From contig NC_084795.1 in the NCBI RefSeq assembly GCF_963169125.1, positions 134,085,701-134,149,700 on the forward strand: a stretch of 64,000 nucleotides of DNA. Reading direction: 5' to 3'. The translations under genes were made by a program, and so were the position numbers. The stretch comes from Humulus lupulus. Taxonomy: Eukaryota > Streptophyta > Magnoliopsida > Rosales > Cannabaceae. Shown here piece by piece: positions 11,062 to 22,179 of the stretch (positions are counted from its first letter, which is position 1; each line of letters opens with the position of its first letter). Below the pieces are notes generated by a model, which worked only from the letters and a program-made list of their open reading frames with translations, had not been told where the DNA came from and made no database searches.

Positions 11062-11912
11062 GCGACCAGCAATAAGTAAACTGAGGAAAATGACTCTTCG
11101 AATACCCCACGAAATCTGTCAGAGTCGCCCATGCTTTCTCGAAAAAAGGTGATCAATCATGTCTAATCAAGTCTCTTCGGTTTCCCAATAACTTGTCCGA
11201 TAGCTATCACACTTCCCCATGCCTTGGAAAGTTACCCTTTATGATTAACTTGGTAACCGCTCCTCGGCTAATATAAATGACCCTTCAGAATTAGTTTTTA
11301 CTTTTTACACTTTAACTTTACCTTCAACAAACTGAAGAACCAGGAGCAATACTTCCAGAAGCCCAGAAACTCAGACGGATCACGAAGCTCTTGCCCAGCC
11401 GAATCAACTTAGTGCCTCAGAACTTCACTTCATCTTTCAGACAAGTACGTTTCTTCGAACCTTTCATTTGCTAATATTCCATGCAATACTCATTTGTCTC
11501 TATTCTTGATTTCTGAGTTCTTGACTGAAACTGCTTTGGGGAGATTGGGAATATTAACTGATGCTTGAAAAGGTGATGAGATAACATCTTGTAGGAGTTA
11601 AGAGCCAGTTTGGTAGTCGAGATTGTAGTCTTAGGGCGTAAAATCGAAGTAAAAATTCAATTTTTAGGCTAGTTGAAAAACTGGGTTTTTCCGGCCCCTT
11701 CGGAGTCAAAAAAACTTTTTCCTGAAATTTTTTTTACTTCTGCTTTTCAATCTGTTTTTCAAACTGCTCGTATAGAACTTAGTGATTTTGCTAGAATGTT
11801 GCTGGTTGTATAAAAGCTTAACTTTTGTACGCGAGCAACGCTATTCTAAGTTTCAACACAGATTTTTAGGCTTTACATTCTCACCTCCCCCTTTCACTGT
11901 TCACAGCTCTTC

Positions 11913-12963
11913 ATGCAAGATCCTTGGGGTGGTGAGAATCCTATCGACGATGACTTGCTTGCCCAGTTACTTAAAGACGAGGAGCATCCGTCGTAGCTGG
12001 TGTTAGAGATTCCTTTCTCTCGAACCCCACCCAATAGACCTCAAACAAACCTTCCAGCCATGGGTAGAGTAAAATCCACAGCCCAGAAAAGAAATCTTCC
12101 AAACCTTCAGACCAGCCCGCTCCTCAGGCTAGAATTCCCTCGACTAGTGGTCGGGAAAGGAATATCCCCGACCCAATGGACGAGCATTGCCGAGAGGCGA
12201 TGGCTTCGACTGAGACAATGGACGTCGACCAGATCCTAACCCGCTCATTGAATGAGTTTGCCAGTGTAAGTTATCTTTTTCTACGGAGAGACAGCCCCCT
12301 TTATATTCTACAGTTAGTCTAATCTTTGCTTTGATCGCAAGCAATTCTAACCCTTACTGCCGGTCGGCTCCGCTCGGGTGCCGTCACCGAACAGTCCAGG
12401 ACTTTGGAGCAACGGAACATTGAAGAACTCAAAGCTACCGAAGTGAAATACACTGAGCAGCTTAAGGCGGTGCTCGAGGAGAAGAATAAAATGGTTGCGG
12501 AGCTAAGGGAGAAGCAGACTGCTCTAGATAAGGCCGCCGAGCAAAGAGACCAGTTGAAGGATTCTAACTGCATTAACTACCGCGAGGCTAAAAAGCTCGA
12601 GCAGGAGTTGGCTGTGAGTAGACAAGAGACTACAACGTTGGAGGGCCATATTGAGAAGATTGAACAGGTCAACGCCAGCAATTACGAAAGGTACAAGAAT
12701 GCCACGAGTAAGTGTTTTTATGACTTCTGGAAAACAATCAAGGGGTTGACTTTAGCTACATTCCTGATCGCGCAAGGCATGCCGAGATAGCCCGCTGCGT
12801 TGCTCGACTGGCAGAAGAGGAGAGGGAAAGGGTACCTGCCTCGCCCGAAATCTCCTTGGCGACTGGCTTGGACGGAGTGGACAATGAAGCTACACATGTC
12901 GTCGACCAGGCACCCCTCAAGATCCTCCAGCCTTGTCGTCTGCAAATCTTGTTTTTCTTTTAA
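11913..12963 (+). pseudogene. Antisense accessory gene of Tat copy B1 (coiled-coil part)
   Basis: This gene lies on the strand opposite to gag-pol, between integrase and the 3' LTR. It starts MQDPWGGENPIDDDLLAQLL, matching the start of the B2 copy (MHDPWGGE...). Stop codons and a large deletion follow, removing the Transposase_28-like region that B2 keeps. The best open part, about 12340-12712, is a charged coiled coil (EQRNIEELKATEVKYTEQLK, then EKNKMVAELREKQTALDKAA). A donor-like GAGTAAGT ends it. A final exon-like part (DRARHAEIARCVARLAEEER) reaches a stop at 12963. The function of such antisense genes in Tat elements is unknown; this copy is broken. Confidence 0.65.
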
Positions 12964-13627
12964 TTTTTCAAGTACACGACCTACAGGTCGTGATGTAAAG
13001 ACACTTATTTTCTAGTTGAATACTTATTGTTGCATGGGTAGCTTTTACTTTTAATTGAATAATTACATCCGAGCAACAACTGCTCGCGGTGTAAAAGGAT
13101 ACACTTTGACATTATAATATGTTTGCATTTTATTACAACATTTGTTCGCATGACTGAACTTAGCATAGTACTTTGGTTTGATTTAACAAAATTTTGAAAA
13201 ATACTCTAAGTACCCTAGCATGCTTTCACTTATTTTGCTCATGTGTTTACATACCTTTCGACATGCTTTGCTTACTACTAGATACCTTATATGCCCCCTA
13301 AGTGATCGAGGAGCTTTAGGTCCTGGGTCACTTGCCTTAACCAAAACCTGTTTGAACAATACTGCTCGTAGCACAATTATTAAAATTGTAATACAGCAAG
13401 ACAACACACGTAATGAGCAAATACTTGTATAAAATACAATAATTGGCAAGAATGACTGGCTGCGCACAGTCCTTTATATTTCTCGTAATAAATGGACAAA
13501 ACGTGTCTGTACGAGTGATCCAAAAGATCTTACACTTATAAGCGATTAGTCACATAAAATGACCAAGCCTTTTTCATAACTTGTAAAAAGTAAAATTAAT
13601 ACAAGCCAATCCTTTAAGAAGGATTGT
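12964..13627. other. Non-coding stretch between integrase and antisense gene (B1)
   Basis: This corresponds to 32074-32789 of the right copy. Shared marks include the TTTTGCTCATGTGTTTACATA context and a segment around 13290-13340 that mirrors 32370-32410. It would be the 3' untranslated region shared by the two convergent genes. Confidence 0.6.
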
Positions 13628-14800
13628 TTACTGATAGTACTTGAGCAGGTGTTCTCCATTCCAATAGCGAGGTTCGAGATTTCCGTTTAAGTGAGCAAGT
13701 TTGTAGGTGCCTGGGTGAAGGACTTCTTCGATTTGATATGACCCTTCCCAATTAGGTCTGAGTACTCCAGCAGCTTGGTCGCGGGTGTTCAGGAAAACTC
13801 TTCAAAGTACCAGATCTCCAACATTGAATTTCCTTTCTCGAACTTTAGAATTGAAATATCGAGCGACTTTTTGCTGGTACGCAGCTACTCGGAGTTGGGC
13901 TTGCTCACGCTTCTCATCGATCGAGTCTAGGGATTCCATCAATAGTTGGCTGTTCGAGGCCTGATCGTACATTATTCTGCGATGCGAAGGCGGATTTAAC
14001 TCAACAAGCAACATAGCCTCATATCCATAAGCTAAAGAGAATGGAGTATGGCCTGTTGCTGTTCGATGGGAAGTTCTATACGACCAAAGGACTTCAGGCA
14101 ATTTCTCTGGCCATGCCCCCTTAGCTTCTTCTAGTCTTTTCTTCAGTGTATCCTTTAGCATTTTGTTGACTACTTCGACTTGTCCATTTTCTTGGGGATG
14201 AGCGACTGAAGAAAAGCTTTTGATAATGCCATGGCGTCCGCAAAAATCCATGAATAAATCACTGTCGAATTGGGTACCATTATCCGAGACGATCTTCCTT
14301 GGCAATCCATAGCGATAAAAGATGTTTTTGATCACAAAATCTAGCACCTTCTTGGTTGTTATGGTTGCGAGTGGCTCGGCTTCGGCCCATTTAGTGAAGT
14401 AGCCAACGGCAACCACAACATACTTGACGCTGCCCTTTCCTGTGGGAAAGGATCCGATTAGATCTATGCCCCAGACTACAAACGGCCATGGACTTTGCAT
14501 CTGTTTAAGTTAATTGGGGGCTGCTCGTAGGATTTTGGAGAACCTCTGGCACTTGTCGCACCTCCGCACAAACTCCATCGAGTCTTCGTTCATCATGGGC
14601 CAAAAGTATCCTTGCCTCAGTATAGTTTTTGACAAGCTTTGCCCCCCAGGGTGGTCTCCACAAAAGCCTTCGTGTACCTCTTTCATCAATTATTTGGCCT
14701 TTTCTTTTGGGATACATCTAAGGAGTGGCATTGAGTATCCCCTTCGGTACAAGATTCCATCAACCAGGATATACCTAGCAGCCTGTCGCTGAAGGGTCCT
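13628..14800 (-). pseudogene. Integrase of Tat copy B1
   Basis: The core (14500-13802) is open for 232 codons and keeps the D,D,E triad: D in VWGIDLIG, D in IVSDNGTQFDSD, and E in HPQENGQVEVVNK. The C-terminal part follows after a shift near 13800 and ends in HLLKYYQ and a stop at 13628. The zinc-binding N-terminal module lies around 14510-14720 with CRFSKILRAAP-type sequence and one stop between the pieces. This is the best preserved integrase in the window. Confidence 0.85.
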
Positions 14801-15440
14801 GGCTTTGTTTCTGTCCGTTGGTAATACGCCTTGCGTCAGATACTCTACATATGGTGTCATCCACGTATCCGCCATCTGGATCACCATAGCGGTCTCCTTT
14901 GGTTGGATGCTTGGCATTGATAGCCGCTCAACCGGTACTATATTCAGAGTATTAGCATCCTTTGCACTTGCTAATTTGGCCAAAGAATCAGCATTGGAAT
15001 TCTGGTCGCGAGGTACTTGCTGGAGGCTGTATTTGTTGAACTGAGCCAACAAATCTCTTGTTTTGTTTAGATAGGCAACCATCTTTAAACCTCGTGCCTG
15101 GTATTCTCCTATGACTTGATTCACCACTAGCTGAGAATCACTATAGATGTCAAGCACTTTTATATTCATGTCCCTGGCTAACCGCAACCCAGCGAGTAAT
15201 GCTTCATACTCGGCTTCAGTGTGAGAAGCAGTGAAGCCAAACCTGATTACACAGTGAAATCGATGCCCTTCTGGCGTTATCAATATCACTCATGCTCCAG
15301 TGTGGCACTCGTTAGAAGAACCATTTGTAAATAATGTCCACGAGGGAGCTTGGTTTATGACACTCAGGCTCTCTAGGCTCTTCAATCTGCTCGTCGTCTG
15401 TAAGTCCAGTGAACTCTGCAATGAAGTCATCCAGGGCTTG
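14690..15440 (-). pseudogene. Archaeal-type RNase H of Tat copy B1
   Basis: This is the second RNase H domain typical of Tat elements. From 15289 it reads ILITPEGHRFHCVIRFGF, then HTEAEYEALLAGLRLA with the catalytic E, YSDSQLVVNQVIGEY with D, and NADSLAKLAS with the last D. In the segment before, the first catalytic aspartate is replaced: LFTNGSS here against LFVDGSS in B2. An in-frame TGA separates that segment from the rest. A linker runs into the integrase zinc module with LYRRGYSMPLLRC. Confidence 0.8.
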
Positions 15441-15455
15441 CCCTTTTATTGCTGC

Positions 15456-16709
15456 TCACGGAAAGTAAGATATATCAAACTGCCCAAGTTTGATTGCCCA
15501 TTTTAGCAATCTACCCGCAGCCTTTGGTTTTTGCAGGACTTGCCGTAGAGGCTGGTCGGTCAAAACCATGATTGGGTGAGCTTGAAAGTAAGGCCGCAAC
15601 TTCCTATAGGCCAAAATTAGGTAATAGGCTAGCTTCTCGATGGGCGGGTATCGCTGTTCTGCTCCAATTAGCCTTTTGCTTACACAGTAAACAACCTTCT
15701 GCACGCCTTCTTCCTCCCTTACTAAAACGACACTAGCAGCATATTTCGTGATCGCCAGGTAGATGAACAAAGTTTCTTTATCGACCGACTTTGACAGGAT
15801 GGGTGGTTGTGCCATGTGAGTTTTTAACGGTTGAAAAGCCTGCTCGCACTCCTCTGTCCATTCAAACTTTTTGTTGCCTCTAAGTAGATTAAAAAATGGA
15901 ACGCACTTATCTGTTGACTGCGAAATGAATCTACTAAGATCGGCAATTCTTCCGGTTAAACTTTGAACATACTTAATCTTTGCTGGCGATTTCATATTGA
16001 TCAGGGCTTTAATTTTCTCTGGATTGGCTTCAATTCCTCTCAACTTAACTATAAATCCCAAGAACTTCCCTGATCCTACTCCGAAAGAGCATTTAAGGGG
16101 ATTCGACTTCATCAAATATTTGTTCAAGACGTTCAAATCCCTTACATGCCCTTCTGCCCATTTTGACTTGACCAGCATGTCGTCGATGTAGACCTCCATG
16201 TTTGTGCTGATCAGTTCCTTAAACATGTGGTTGACTAGTCACTGGTAAGTCGCACCAGCGTTTTTCAAACTGAAGGGCATTACTTTGTAACAGTAAAGCC
16301 CTGTATCAGTTCGAAAGCTAGTGTGATCCTCATCAGGGGGATGCATACTAATCTGATTATACCCGAAGTATGCATCCATGAATGAGAGAATCTCATGTCC
16401 TGCAGTTGCATCGACTAGCTGGTCGATTCTTGGGAGTGGGAAACAATCTTTGTGGCAGGCTTTATTTAGGTCTGTAAAATCCACGCACGTACGCCATTTG
16501 CCATTCGGCTTGGGAACTAGCATGGGATTAGAGACCCACGATGGATAAAATGCCACCCTGATGAACCCATTCTCCTTTAGCTTCTTGACTTCTTCTTTTA
16601 AGGCCCTTGATCTATCTTTGTCGAGTAGCCTTCTTTTTTGTTGCACTGGTGGAAAACTCTTGTCGATGTTTAGGACAAGGTTGATGACTGCAGGGTCTAT
16701 CCCGACCAT
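15456..16709 (-). pseudogene. Reverse transcriptase and first RNase H of Tat copy B1
   Basis: The N-terminal RT (16709-16239) has RRLLDKDRSRALKEEVKKLK, NPMLVPKPNGKWRTCVDFTD and LYCYKVMPFSLKNAGATYQ. A stop at about 16238 separates it from the C-terminal part, which holds the active site EVYIDDMLVKSK. Next come CSFGVGSGKFLGFIV and the first RNase H (LFIYLAITKYAASVVLVREE, RYPPIEKLAYYLILAYRKL). The catalytic aspartate expected in this first RNase H is absent; loss of it is usual in Tat elements, where the second RNase H takes over. Confidence 0.85.
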
Positions 16710-17414
16710 ATCCTTGTGCGACCAGGCAAAGACTTCCTAGTTTTTCCTTAAAAACTCCACCAATGCTTGTTTTGTTGTTGTCTTTAAGTTTTTACCGACT
16801 TTCACAACCCTGGTCGGATTTTCGTCATCAAGTTGGACCTCTGCAAGGTCCTCGATGGGGCCAATTTCTTCCTCAAAATCCCCAAAGCGAGGATCTAAAT
16901 ACCTATCCTCACTTTGGCCAATGCCCTATTTGGTGACATTATCACCCGAGTGGGCCTGAGCATCAGTTGGCACTTGCAACTCTTTCCTGTGAACACCTCT
17001 TGATACACCCTTCTTCGCCTTGGTAATCGAGGCGTTGTAGCACTCCCTCGCTTCCTACTGATTTCCCAATACGCAACCTATCCCTGCGTCTATTGGGAAT
17101 TTTATGGCGAGGTGCCATATGAAGGTGACAGCTCGTAGGTCAACCAGAATTGGTCTCCCAATTACAGCATTGTATGCTCAAGGATAATCAACTACTATAA
17201 AAGTAGTGAGTAATGTCCTATTAGTAGGTGCAGTACCTGCTGTAACTGGAAGCCTAATCGACCCTGTTGGGGAGAGCCCTGCACCAGAAAAACCATAAAT
17301 GGTTTGGTTGCATGGCTCCAGGTCTTTGACGGACAGCTTCATTCTTTCCAGCGAAGACTTGTATGGGATGTTAACCGAACTCCCTGTGTCGACCAACACC
17401 CTTTTCACCATCAT
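16710..17414 (-). pseudogene. Aspartic protease and linker of Tat copy B1
   Basis: The catalytic motif is LVDTGSSVNI at about 17390, followed by NQTIYGFSGAGLSPTGS and LLTTFIVVDYP. A stop then replaces a codon before AYNAVIGRP. A long acidic linker (DLAEVQLDDENPTRVVKVGK at about 16800) leads to RT. The protease is close to the B2 copy, roughly 85 percent alike by eye. Confidence 0.8.
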
Positions 17415-17468
17415 GTTGGCAATTTGTACGTCTACGACCAGCAGATCGGAGTGTGGGAATCGTACATG

Positions 17469-18410
17469 CTAGGCATCGTCATCAGAGAAGGTTATCAATT
17501 CCTCCTCTGTACGAGCCTTTTTTGGTGCTCGATCTTCCACACTCATCATCTTGATATCCTGGTCATGGCATAGGGTTCGATTGTATCGTTCCCTTGCCTT
17601 CCCATTGTCTCCTACAAGATGTGGGCCTTCGCAGATGGTGAGTAAAGTTCCTGCCACATGAGCTGGCTGTAGAGGTGGCGAGCATTGGCGTGCAAGCGCC
17701 TGCTCATTGCCACCTTGAGCCTCTCGCTGAGACCCTCCTGCGGCTCGCACATATCTTCTCAAATGTCCCTGCCTGATCAGGAACTCAATCTCGTCTTTCA
17801 ACTGGTTACATTCATTGGTGTCGTGCCCGTAGTCATTGTGAAAATGACAGAACTTTGCTGTATATCTCTTGGAGATATCTTTCCTTATAGCTACGGGTCG
17901 TTTGTAAGGCACGCTTGAGCTGGTCGCCTGGTAGAATTCAGCTCAGCTTTCGACAAGGGACGTGTAGTTGGTGAATCTTAGCTCATATCGATTGCCTTTG
18001 GGGCATTTACTCTCAGAAGCTGAGGGTTCATTGTTTGCCTGTTTTCCACCATTTCTACCATTGCCATTCCCGTTGCCTTTGCCGTTGCCATTGGGCTTTT
18101 CCGACCCGTTGGCGGCTTTGGCGAGCTCTTCCTTGAGTCCCTTGTCTTTGGTTGGTGATTTCCCTTCGTATGCAATCGCGTCTTCAAGCTTAATATATCG
18201 ATCAGCCCGATCCAAGAACTCTTGGGTACTTCTAACCCCATGCTTTCTGAGGCTACTCCAGAGGGGCGAATGGAACCTCACCCCAGCAGTTAGAGCCATC
18301 ATCTTACCTTCATCGCCCACTGTCTTGGCTCCAGCTGCTGCTCGCATGTAGCGTTGGACATATTCTTTCAAGGGCTCTCCCTCTTTCTGGCGTATCTTGA
18401 CCAGCTGGTT
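17469..18410 (-). pseudogene. Gag (C-terminal part) of Tat copy B1
   Basis: Gag reads from QLVKIRQKEGEPLKEYVQRY at the junction through GVRFHSPLWSSLRKHG and DRADRYIKLEDAIAYEGKSP, then a glycine/asparagine/lysine-rich stretch at about 18040-18120. It ends in the histidine/cysteine motif CHFHNDYGHDTNEC, which replaces a classical CCHC knuckle in this lineage. One frame break near 17940 joins the two open pieces. The N-terminal half of gag is lost at the inversion junction. Confidence 0.8.
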
Positions 18411-18422
18411 GGGTCAACATTT
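18408..18422. other. Head-to-head junction of the two Tat copies
   Basis: Minus-strand gag sequence of B1 ends at about 18410. It is followed directly by GGGTCAACA (18411-18419), the last nine bases of the Tat LTR, and then by the B2 primer site. No other LTR sequence remains between the two copies. Confidence 0.75.
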
Positions 18423-18440
18423 TGGTGCTTTCATTGAGAG
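18423..18440 (+). other. Primer binding site of Tat copy B2
   Basis: TGGTGCTTTCATTGAGAG starts a few bases after the LTR end GGGTCAACA. A tRNA ending in GCACCA would pair with it. I do not assign the tRNA species. Confidence 0.7.
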
Positions 18441-18468
18441 TGAAGACTTAAAACCTCCAAGAGATTAA

Positions 18469-18499
18469 ATGGCGAAAACAACTAAGAAAACTAGGCAGA
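18469..18499 (+). pseudogene. Gag start of Tat copy B2 before the Athila insertion
   Basis: An ATG at 18469 opens MAKTTKKTRQ. The frame is cut after the tenth codon by the Athila-like element and resumes at 27153 after the GCAGA duplication. Confidence 0.7.
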
Positions 18500-19479
18500 T
18501 GATGTGTGTCGTATGTCGTATCAAATTTAAATATATATATTTTATTCACTTACACCAGCTACTTCAGTATAGCGGTAAATAAGGGTCGAACCCACGAGGA
18601 CTATGATCAAATTATTATTCAAATAATACTAGACTGAAATTAAAAAAGGGGTTTTAGTTTTAATATCTAAAAACATAAAATGAAATAAATATCAACGATT
18701 GAATAACTAAGGATATAACGATATTAAAGAAATAGTCAAGAATTACTCTCCACCTTCAACAATCAATCTATCAACAATGATGAATAATATTCCCTATTCC
18801 CAATTAAACTATTAACCCCACAGATAACACTTAAGTAGTCAATTATCCCAGTTTCCCTAATATAATTAATTAAAGCTAAGCGCTCTTAATTAACCCTTTT
18901 TACCCAGCAATAAACCCATTAAGCATGCAATCTATTTAACCTAGTAAAAGCATTACACTTTGTAGAAACAGGTTAATCTAGGCAATAAATTCATTAAGCA
19001 TTCAATTCATTTGACCTAGGTTCTATTTCTCATCACAATTAAAATACCCGTCACAATACCTTAATTGCAATTTATCACTTTACTTAGAATCCTAAACTAT
19101 TAGGTGACTAGAAATCCTAAGATAATAGTATAACAATGCAAAACCTTAATTAGTGGCCATCTAAACAAGATTTGACAAGATCCATTATATTCAAATAGAA
19201 AAATAGAAGCAATTTAATATAAGGGAATAAAAGGAATAAAATTCATCAATGCATTCAAGATCTCATGTCTAAGATTTTGAAATAACCCTTAACTATAAAG
19301 AAAAGTACTCCATAATCATATTCATAAACATAAATATTCAATGAAAATAAAAGAGTTTTGAGAAGAAAGAAAAACTAGATTGAAGAATATAGATGATGAT
19401 ATTTTTTTCCTCCTCCTCTGCTGCTCTAGCCTCTAAAAATTGCAATCCAAAGTTATAATAAAAGTTAACCCTATTCCCT

Positions 19480-19487
19480 TTTATATC
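19480..19487 (-). promoter_or_regulatory. TATA box of the element C LTR
   Basis: The minus strand reads GGGGATATAAAAGGGAATAG. The right LTR has a changed version (GGGGGCTATATAAGGG) at about 26582-26596. Confidence 0.55.
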
Positions 19488-19534
19488 CCCCCAAAAATTA
19501 CATTTAAAAATTGAAATTTAAGAAAAAATCGATC

Positions 19535-19675
19535 GCCAGCCGCGGCCAGTGATTCTTGGTGGACACGGCCATTAGAAAAAATGTATTTTCCAGAAAATCG
19601 GGCTTCGGCTGCGGCCTGGAACATTGCTGGCCGCGGCCACTACGTTCTGTCCCATAGGCCGCAGCCGTAGCAAGT
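19535..19675. repeat. GGCCGCGGCC palindrome cluster (element C, left LTR)
   Basis: The 10-base palindrome GGCCGCGGCC is at 19629-19638. Close variants are GCCGCGGCCA (19538), GGCTGCGGCC (19606) and GGCCGCAGCC (19658), all within 140 bases. They lie 55-190 bases upstream of the TATA box. The right LTR has its own set at 26638-26770. Confidence 0.65.
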
Positions 19676-20044
19676 TTTCCCGTTTTTCGGTTTTCTTCTA
19701 CTGCAGTGACCGAAATTATTTTAAGCATAACTTCCTCGATATAACTCGGAATTGGACGAGTCGAAAAGATATAGAAAGCTAAGAAAAATATCTAAAACTT
19801 CTATTTCTATTTATATTTCAAAAACAGTATTGGAAAGTTATCAAAATTTAGTGTGAAGTTTCAGACTCGTAATTCCGAGCTTAACCATTTCTTGTAAAAC
19901 ATCCCAAATTCATTCACTTTCTCCCAAATGTCTTGAAAATCCTAAAAACACAAAATAAACTAATTAAACATATATAAATAAATAATCAAGTGCATAATAA
20001 TAGAAGAATAATGAATTAAAAATAGACAAATTCGGGACTTATCA

Positions 20045-20060
20045 AATTCCCCCACACTTG
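20045..20060 (-). other. Polypurine tract of element C
   Basis: The minus strand reads CAAGTGTGGGGGAATT directly before the LTR start TGATAAGTCCC. Confidence 0.8.
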
Positions 20061-21534
20061 ACATTTGCTCGTCCTCGAGCAAACAAAATGAAAACTAAAC
20101 ACATAAGCAATGATTTTTTCGAAAGCGTTATTTGTCTCAAAAATTGATCAAACAAATACGTCATAAGAAAAATATGAATTCCACATTCCTTAGAATTTCC
20201 ACTCAATACCCATTCACCACTTAAAATTGATCTCTTTATGATTATACACAATCAAACTTAGCAAAACACAAACATTCGAATCAATTTATACATGCCATAA
20301 TATGTTTTAAAGTCTCATCTATAATAATATTTTCTTGAAAAACATCCACTTCATAGATATTAACCAATTGTTTTCCACTAATGTAAACACACATAATCAA
20401 GAATCAAAAGGTCTTTAAAAGCTTGTAATGTAAGGCTAAGGTTAAAGGTAGATGAAAAATGAATATTTAAGCTTAAATCACACCATAGCCTATATTTTTT
20501 TTCTTTTCTATTCTCTAGATCTTCCCACAAATTTCCCATACAATTCAAGAAAATACATAATCTTTCTATTTTTTTTCTTTCCACATTGATCTTACTACTT
20601 CCCCCACACTTATACTTTTGCAATACTTTTCTTTTCATATTTCTCAATGCAGATTCTTTTTTCTTTTTCAATTCAACACATTGGAAGAAATAGTAGATCA
20701 TATTCTTTCACATTATAATCCAACAAACCAATAAAACTCCACATTCTTATAATCTATAATCCAACCCACCAAATCAAACAATCATATAAAACTATAGTGT
20801 AATGGGTCACAAAAAGAATAAAAATTTTAAGTTGCAAAGGTTCCGATATTGGCTTATAAAAGAAAAAGATTTGTCATTATGGCTCAAAAATGGGAAACTA
20901 GGATATTTAATTTCGTAGGTAAGCTTGAATGGCTCAAACGATCCAAATAACATACCTTAATCATCTTCCTAATTATGTGTACTTAGGATTTCGCCTCAAA
21001 CAATTAATCAATGGTTTCTAGAGTGGTCGAGACTATATATATATAGATGATAGCATGCATAAATATCTCCAAACATTAGTGAAAATGTAAATCTAATTGA
21101 ACACATTATGTTTAAAAACTAAAGATCAAGCTTAAGTAACAACTAGACAAGAGTTAAGCACACAATTCATGTAGAATTCATCAATTTCCTAAACATATTC
21201 TTATCTCAATCATAAGTTTTATCATTGACAGACAACTTTCAACATAACCATGCTTATAACAACCTAATTTTTTTTTTTTAAAAAAAATGACACAATAAAC
21301 AACTAAACAACAAAAAACAACTAAACAACACAAACACAAATAACAACTAAAGAAATGACAAATAAAAATTGAACAGACAGTTTTCCCTTCCCCCACACTT
21401 AATTTATGCATTGTCCTCAAGCCATATACTAAATAAAAAATGAATGCAAAATAAAAAGATAAAGGTTAGAAAAACTCCTGCAAGTTTGCTTTGTTTAATG
21501 TCGTTAGCTCGACTGGATGATGTGGTTATGATTG
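20061..21534. other. Internal non-coding part of element C
   Basis: About 1.5 kb between the protease frame and the PPT, where pol would be in a full Athila element. It is AT-rich. Two further copies of the PPT word AAGTGTGGGGG (minus strand) lie at 20599-20611 and 21388-21400. Nothing coding was recognised. Confidence 0.6.
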
Positions 21535-22170
21535 TTATGGTGGGTCATTTAACAAAACCTTCTTCTTCTTGTATTTCTCAATAGAATTCAACATATCAAA
21601 CTGTATAAGTTCACCATTAAATTTCATTGTAAGTGCCCATACTTTGACATCCAGCTTTGTACTTCTAATAAGTCGGAATGGGCTACCAAAATGAACCTGC
21701 ACCAAAACATCTTCAACTACCCTTAGGGGATAAGCATTAGTGCGATCAGCTAATCGAATAATAACACTAGTTTCTTTTAATAACCCTAGATTTAAAGAAG
21801 CAAAAATATAATAAGACATAACATCAATAGGTGCTCCTAAATCTGTCATACAATGATCAAACCTACTTTTACTGATAGTGTATGGATTTATAAACGTCCC
21901 AAAGTCTTGAAACTTGGGTAGCAACTTCCTTTGGAGAATAGCAGAAACATTCTCCCCCACACTTATCTTTTTATCACCTTTCAAGTTCCTTTTATTTGTG
22001 GACATCTCCTTAGGAAGCTTAGCATATGGTGGTACTTGCTCAATGGTTGTAAGGAGCGAAATATTGATTTTAAGGATCACCTTATTTTCCTCATCATTCT
22101 TCAATTTTGTCAATCTGTTCAGAAAAGGAGGAATACGGACATACAATATGATAGTTGGTTTGTGTAGCAT
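21535..22170 (-). pseudogene. Athila-type aspartic protease of element C
   Basis: This is an open frame of 211 codons. It shows the Athila gag-protease boundary (VPPYAKLPKEM, LLPKFQDFGTF, YTISKSRFDHCMTDLGAPID). The catalytic box DLGAPIDVM takes the place of the usual DLGASINVM. It continues YYIFASLNLGLLKETSVIIR, LADRTNAYPLRVVEDVLVQV and a tail KLDVKVWALTMKFNGE. After that the frame ends instead of running into RT, consistent with a deleted pol. It may be a domain still under little decay, since no stop breaks it. Confidence 0.75.
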
Positions 22171-22179
22171 GTTCTGTGA

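Larger units (their letters stand above)
10429..18410 (-). mobile_element. Element B1: Tat-lineage Ty3/gypsy copy, 5' end lost
   Basis: On the minus strand the order is gag (from 18410), protease, RT, degenerate RNase H, archaeal-type RNase H and integrase (ending 13628). Then come a 3' untranslated stretch, an antisense accessory gene (11913-12963, plus strand), a PPT and the 3' LTR (10429-11040). The double RNase H and the antisense gene before the 3' LTR are known marks of the Tat lineage (Retand/Grande-like). The 5' LTR, primer site and gag N-terminus are missing, because the copy abuts the inverted sister copy B2 near 18410. No TSD can be assigned. Confidence 0.88.
18500..20044 (-). repeat. 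3' LTR of element C
   Basis: The minus strand begins TGATAAGTCCCGAATTTG at 20044 and ends ...ACACACATCA at 18500. It has a TATA box (GATATAAAAGG at 19480-19490) and a GGCCGCGGCC word cluster just upstream of it. The end near 18600 (CTCGTGGGTTCGACCC) is typical of Athila-like U5 regions. Confidence 0.9.

Noticed and set aside
17968..18351. 127-codon open frame on the plus strand inside B1 gag
   Set aside because: It is the complement of the Gly/Asn/Lys-rich gag stretch and reads as Pro/Leu repeats.
20378..20701. 107-codon frame on the minus strand in element C
   Set aside because: Lysine/phenylalanine composition follows AT-richness and it lies in the non-coding part; no Athila domain matches.
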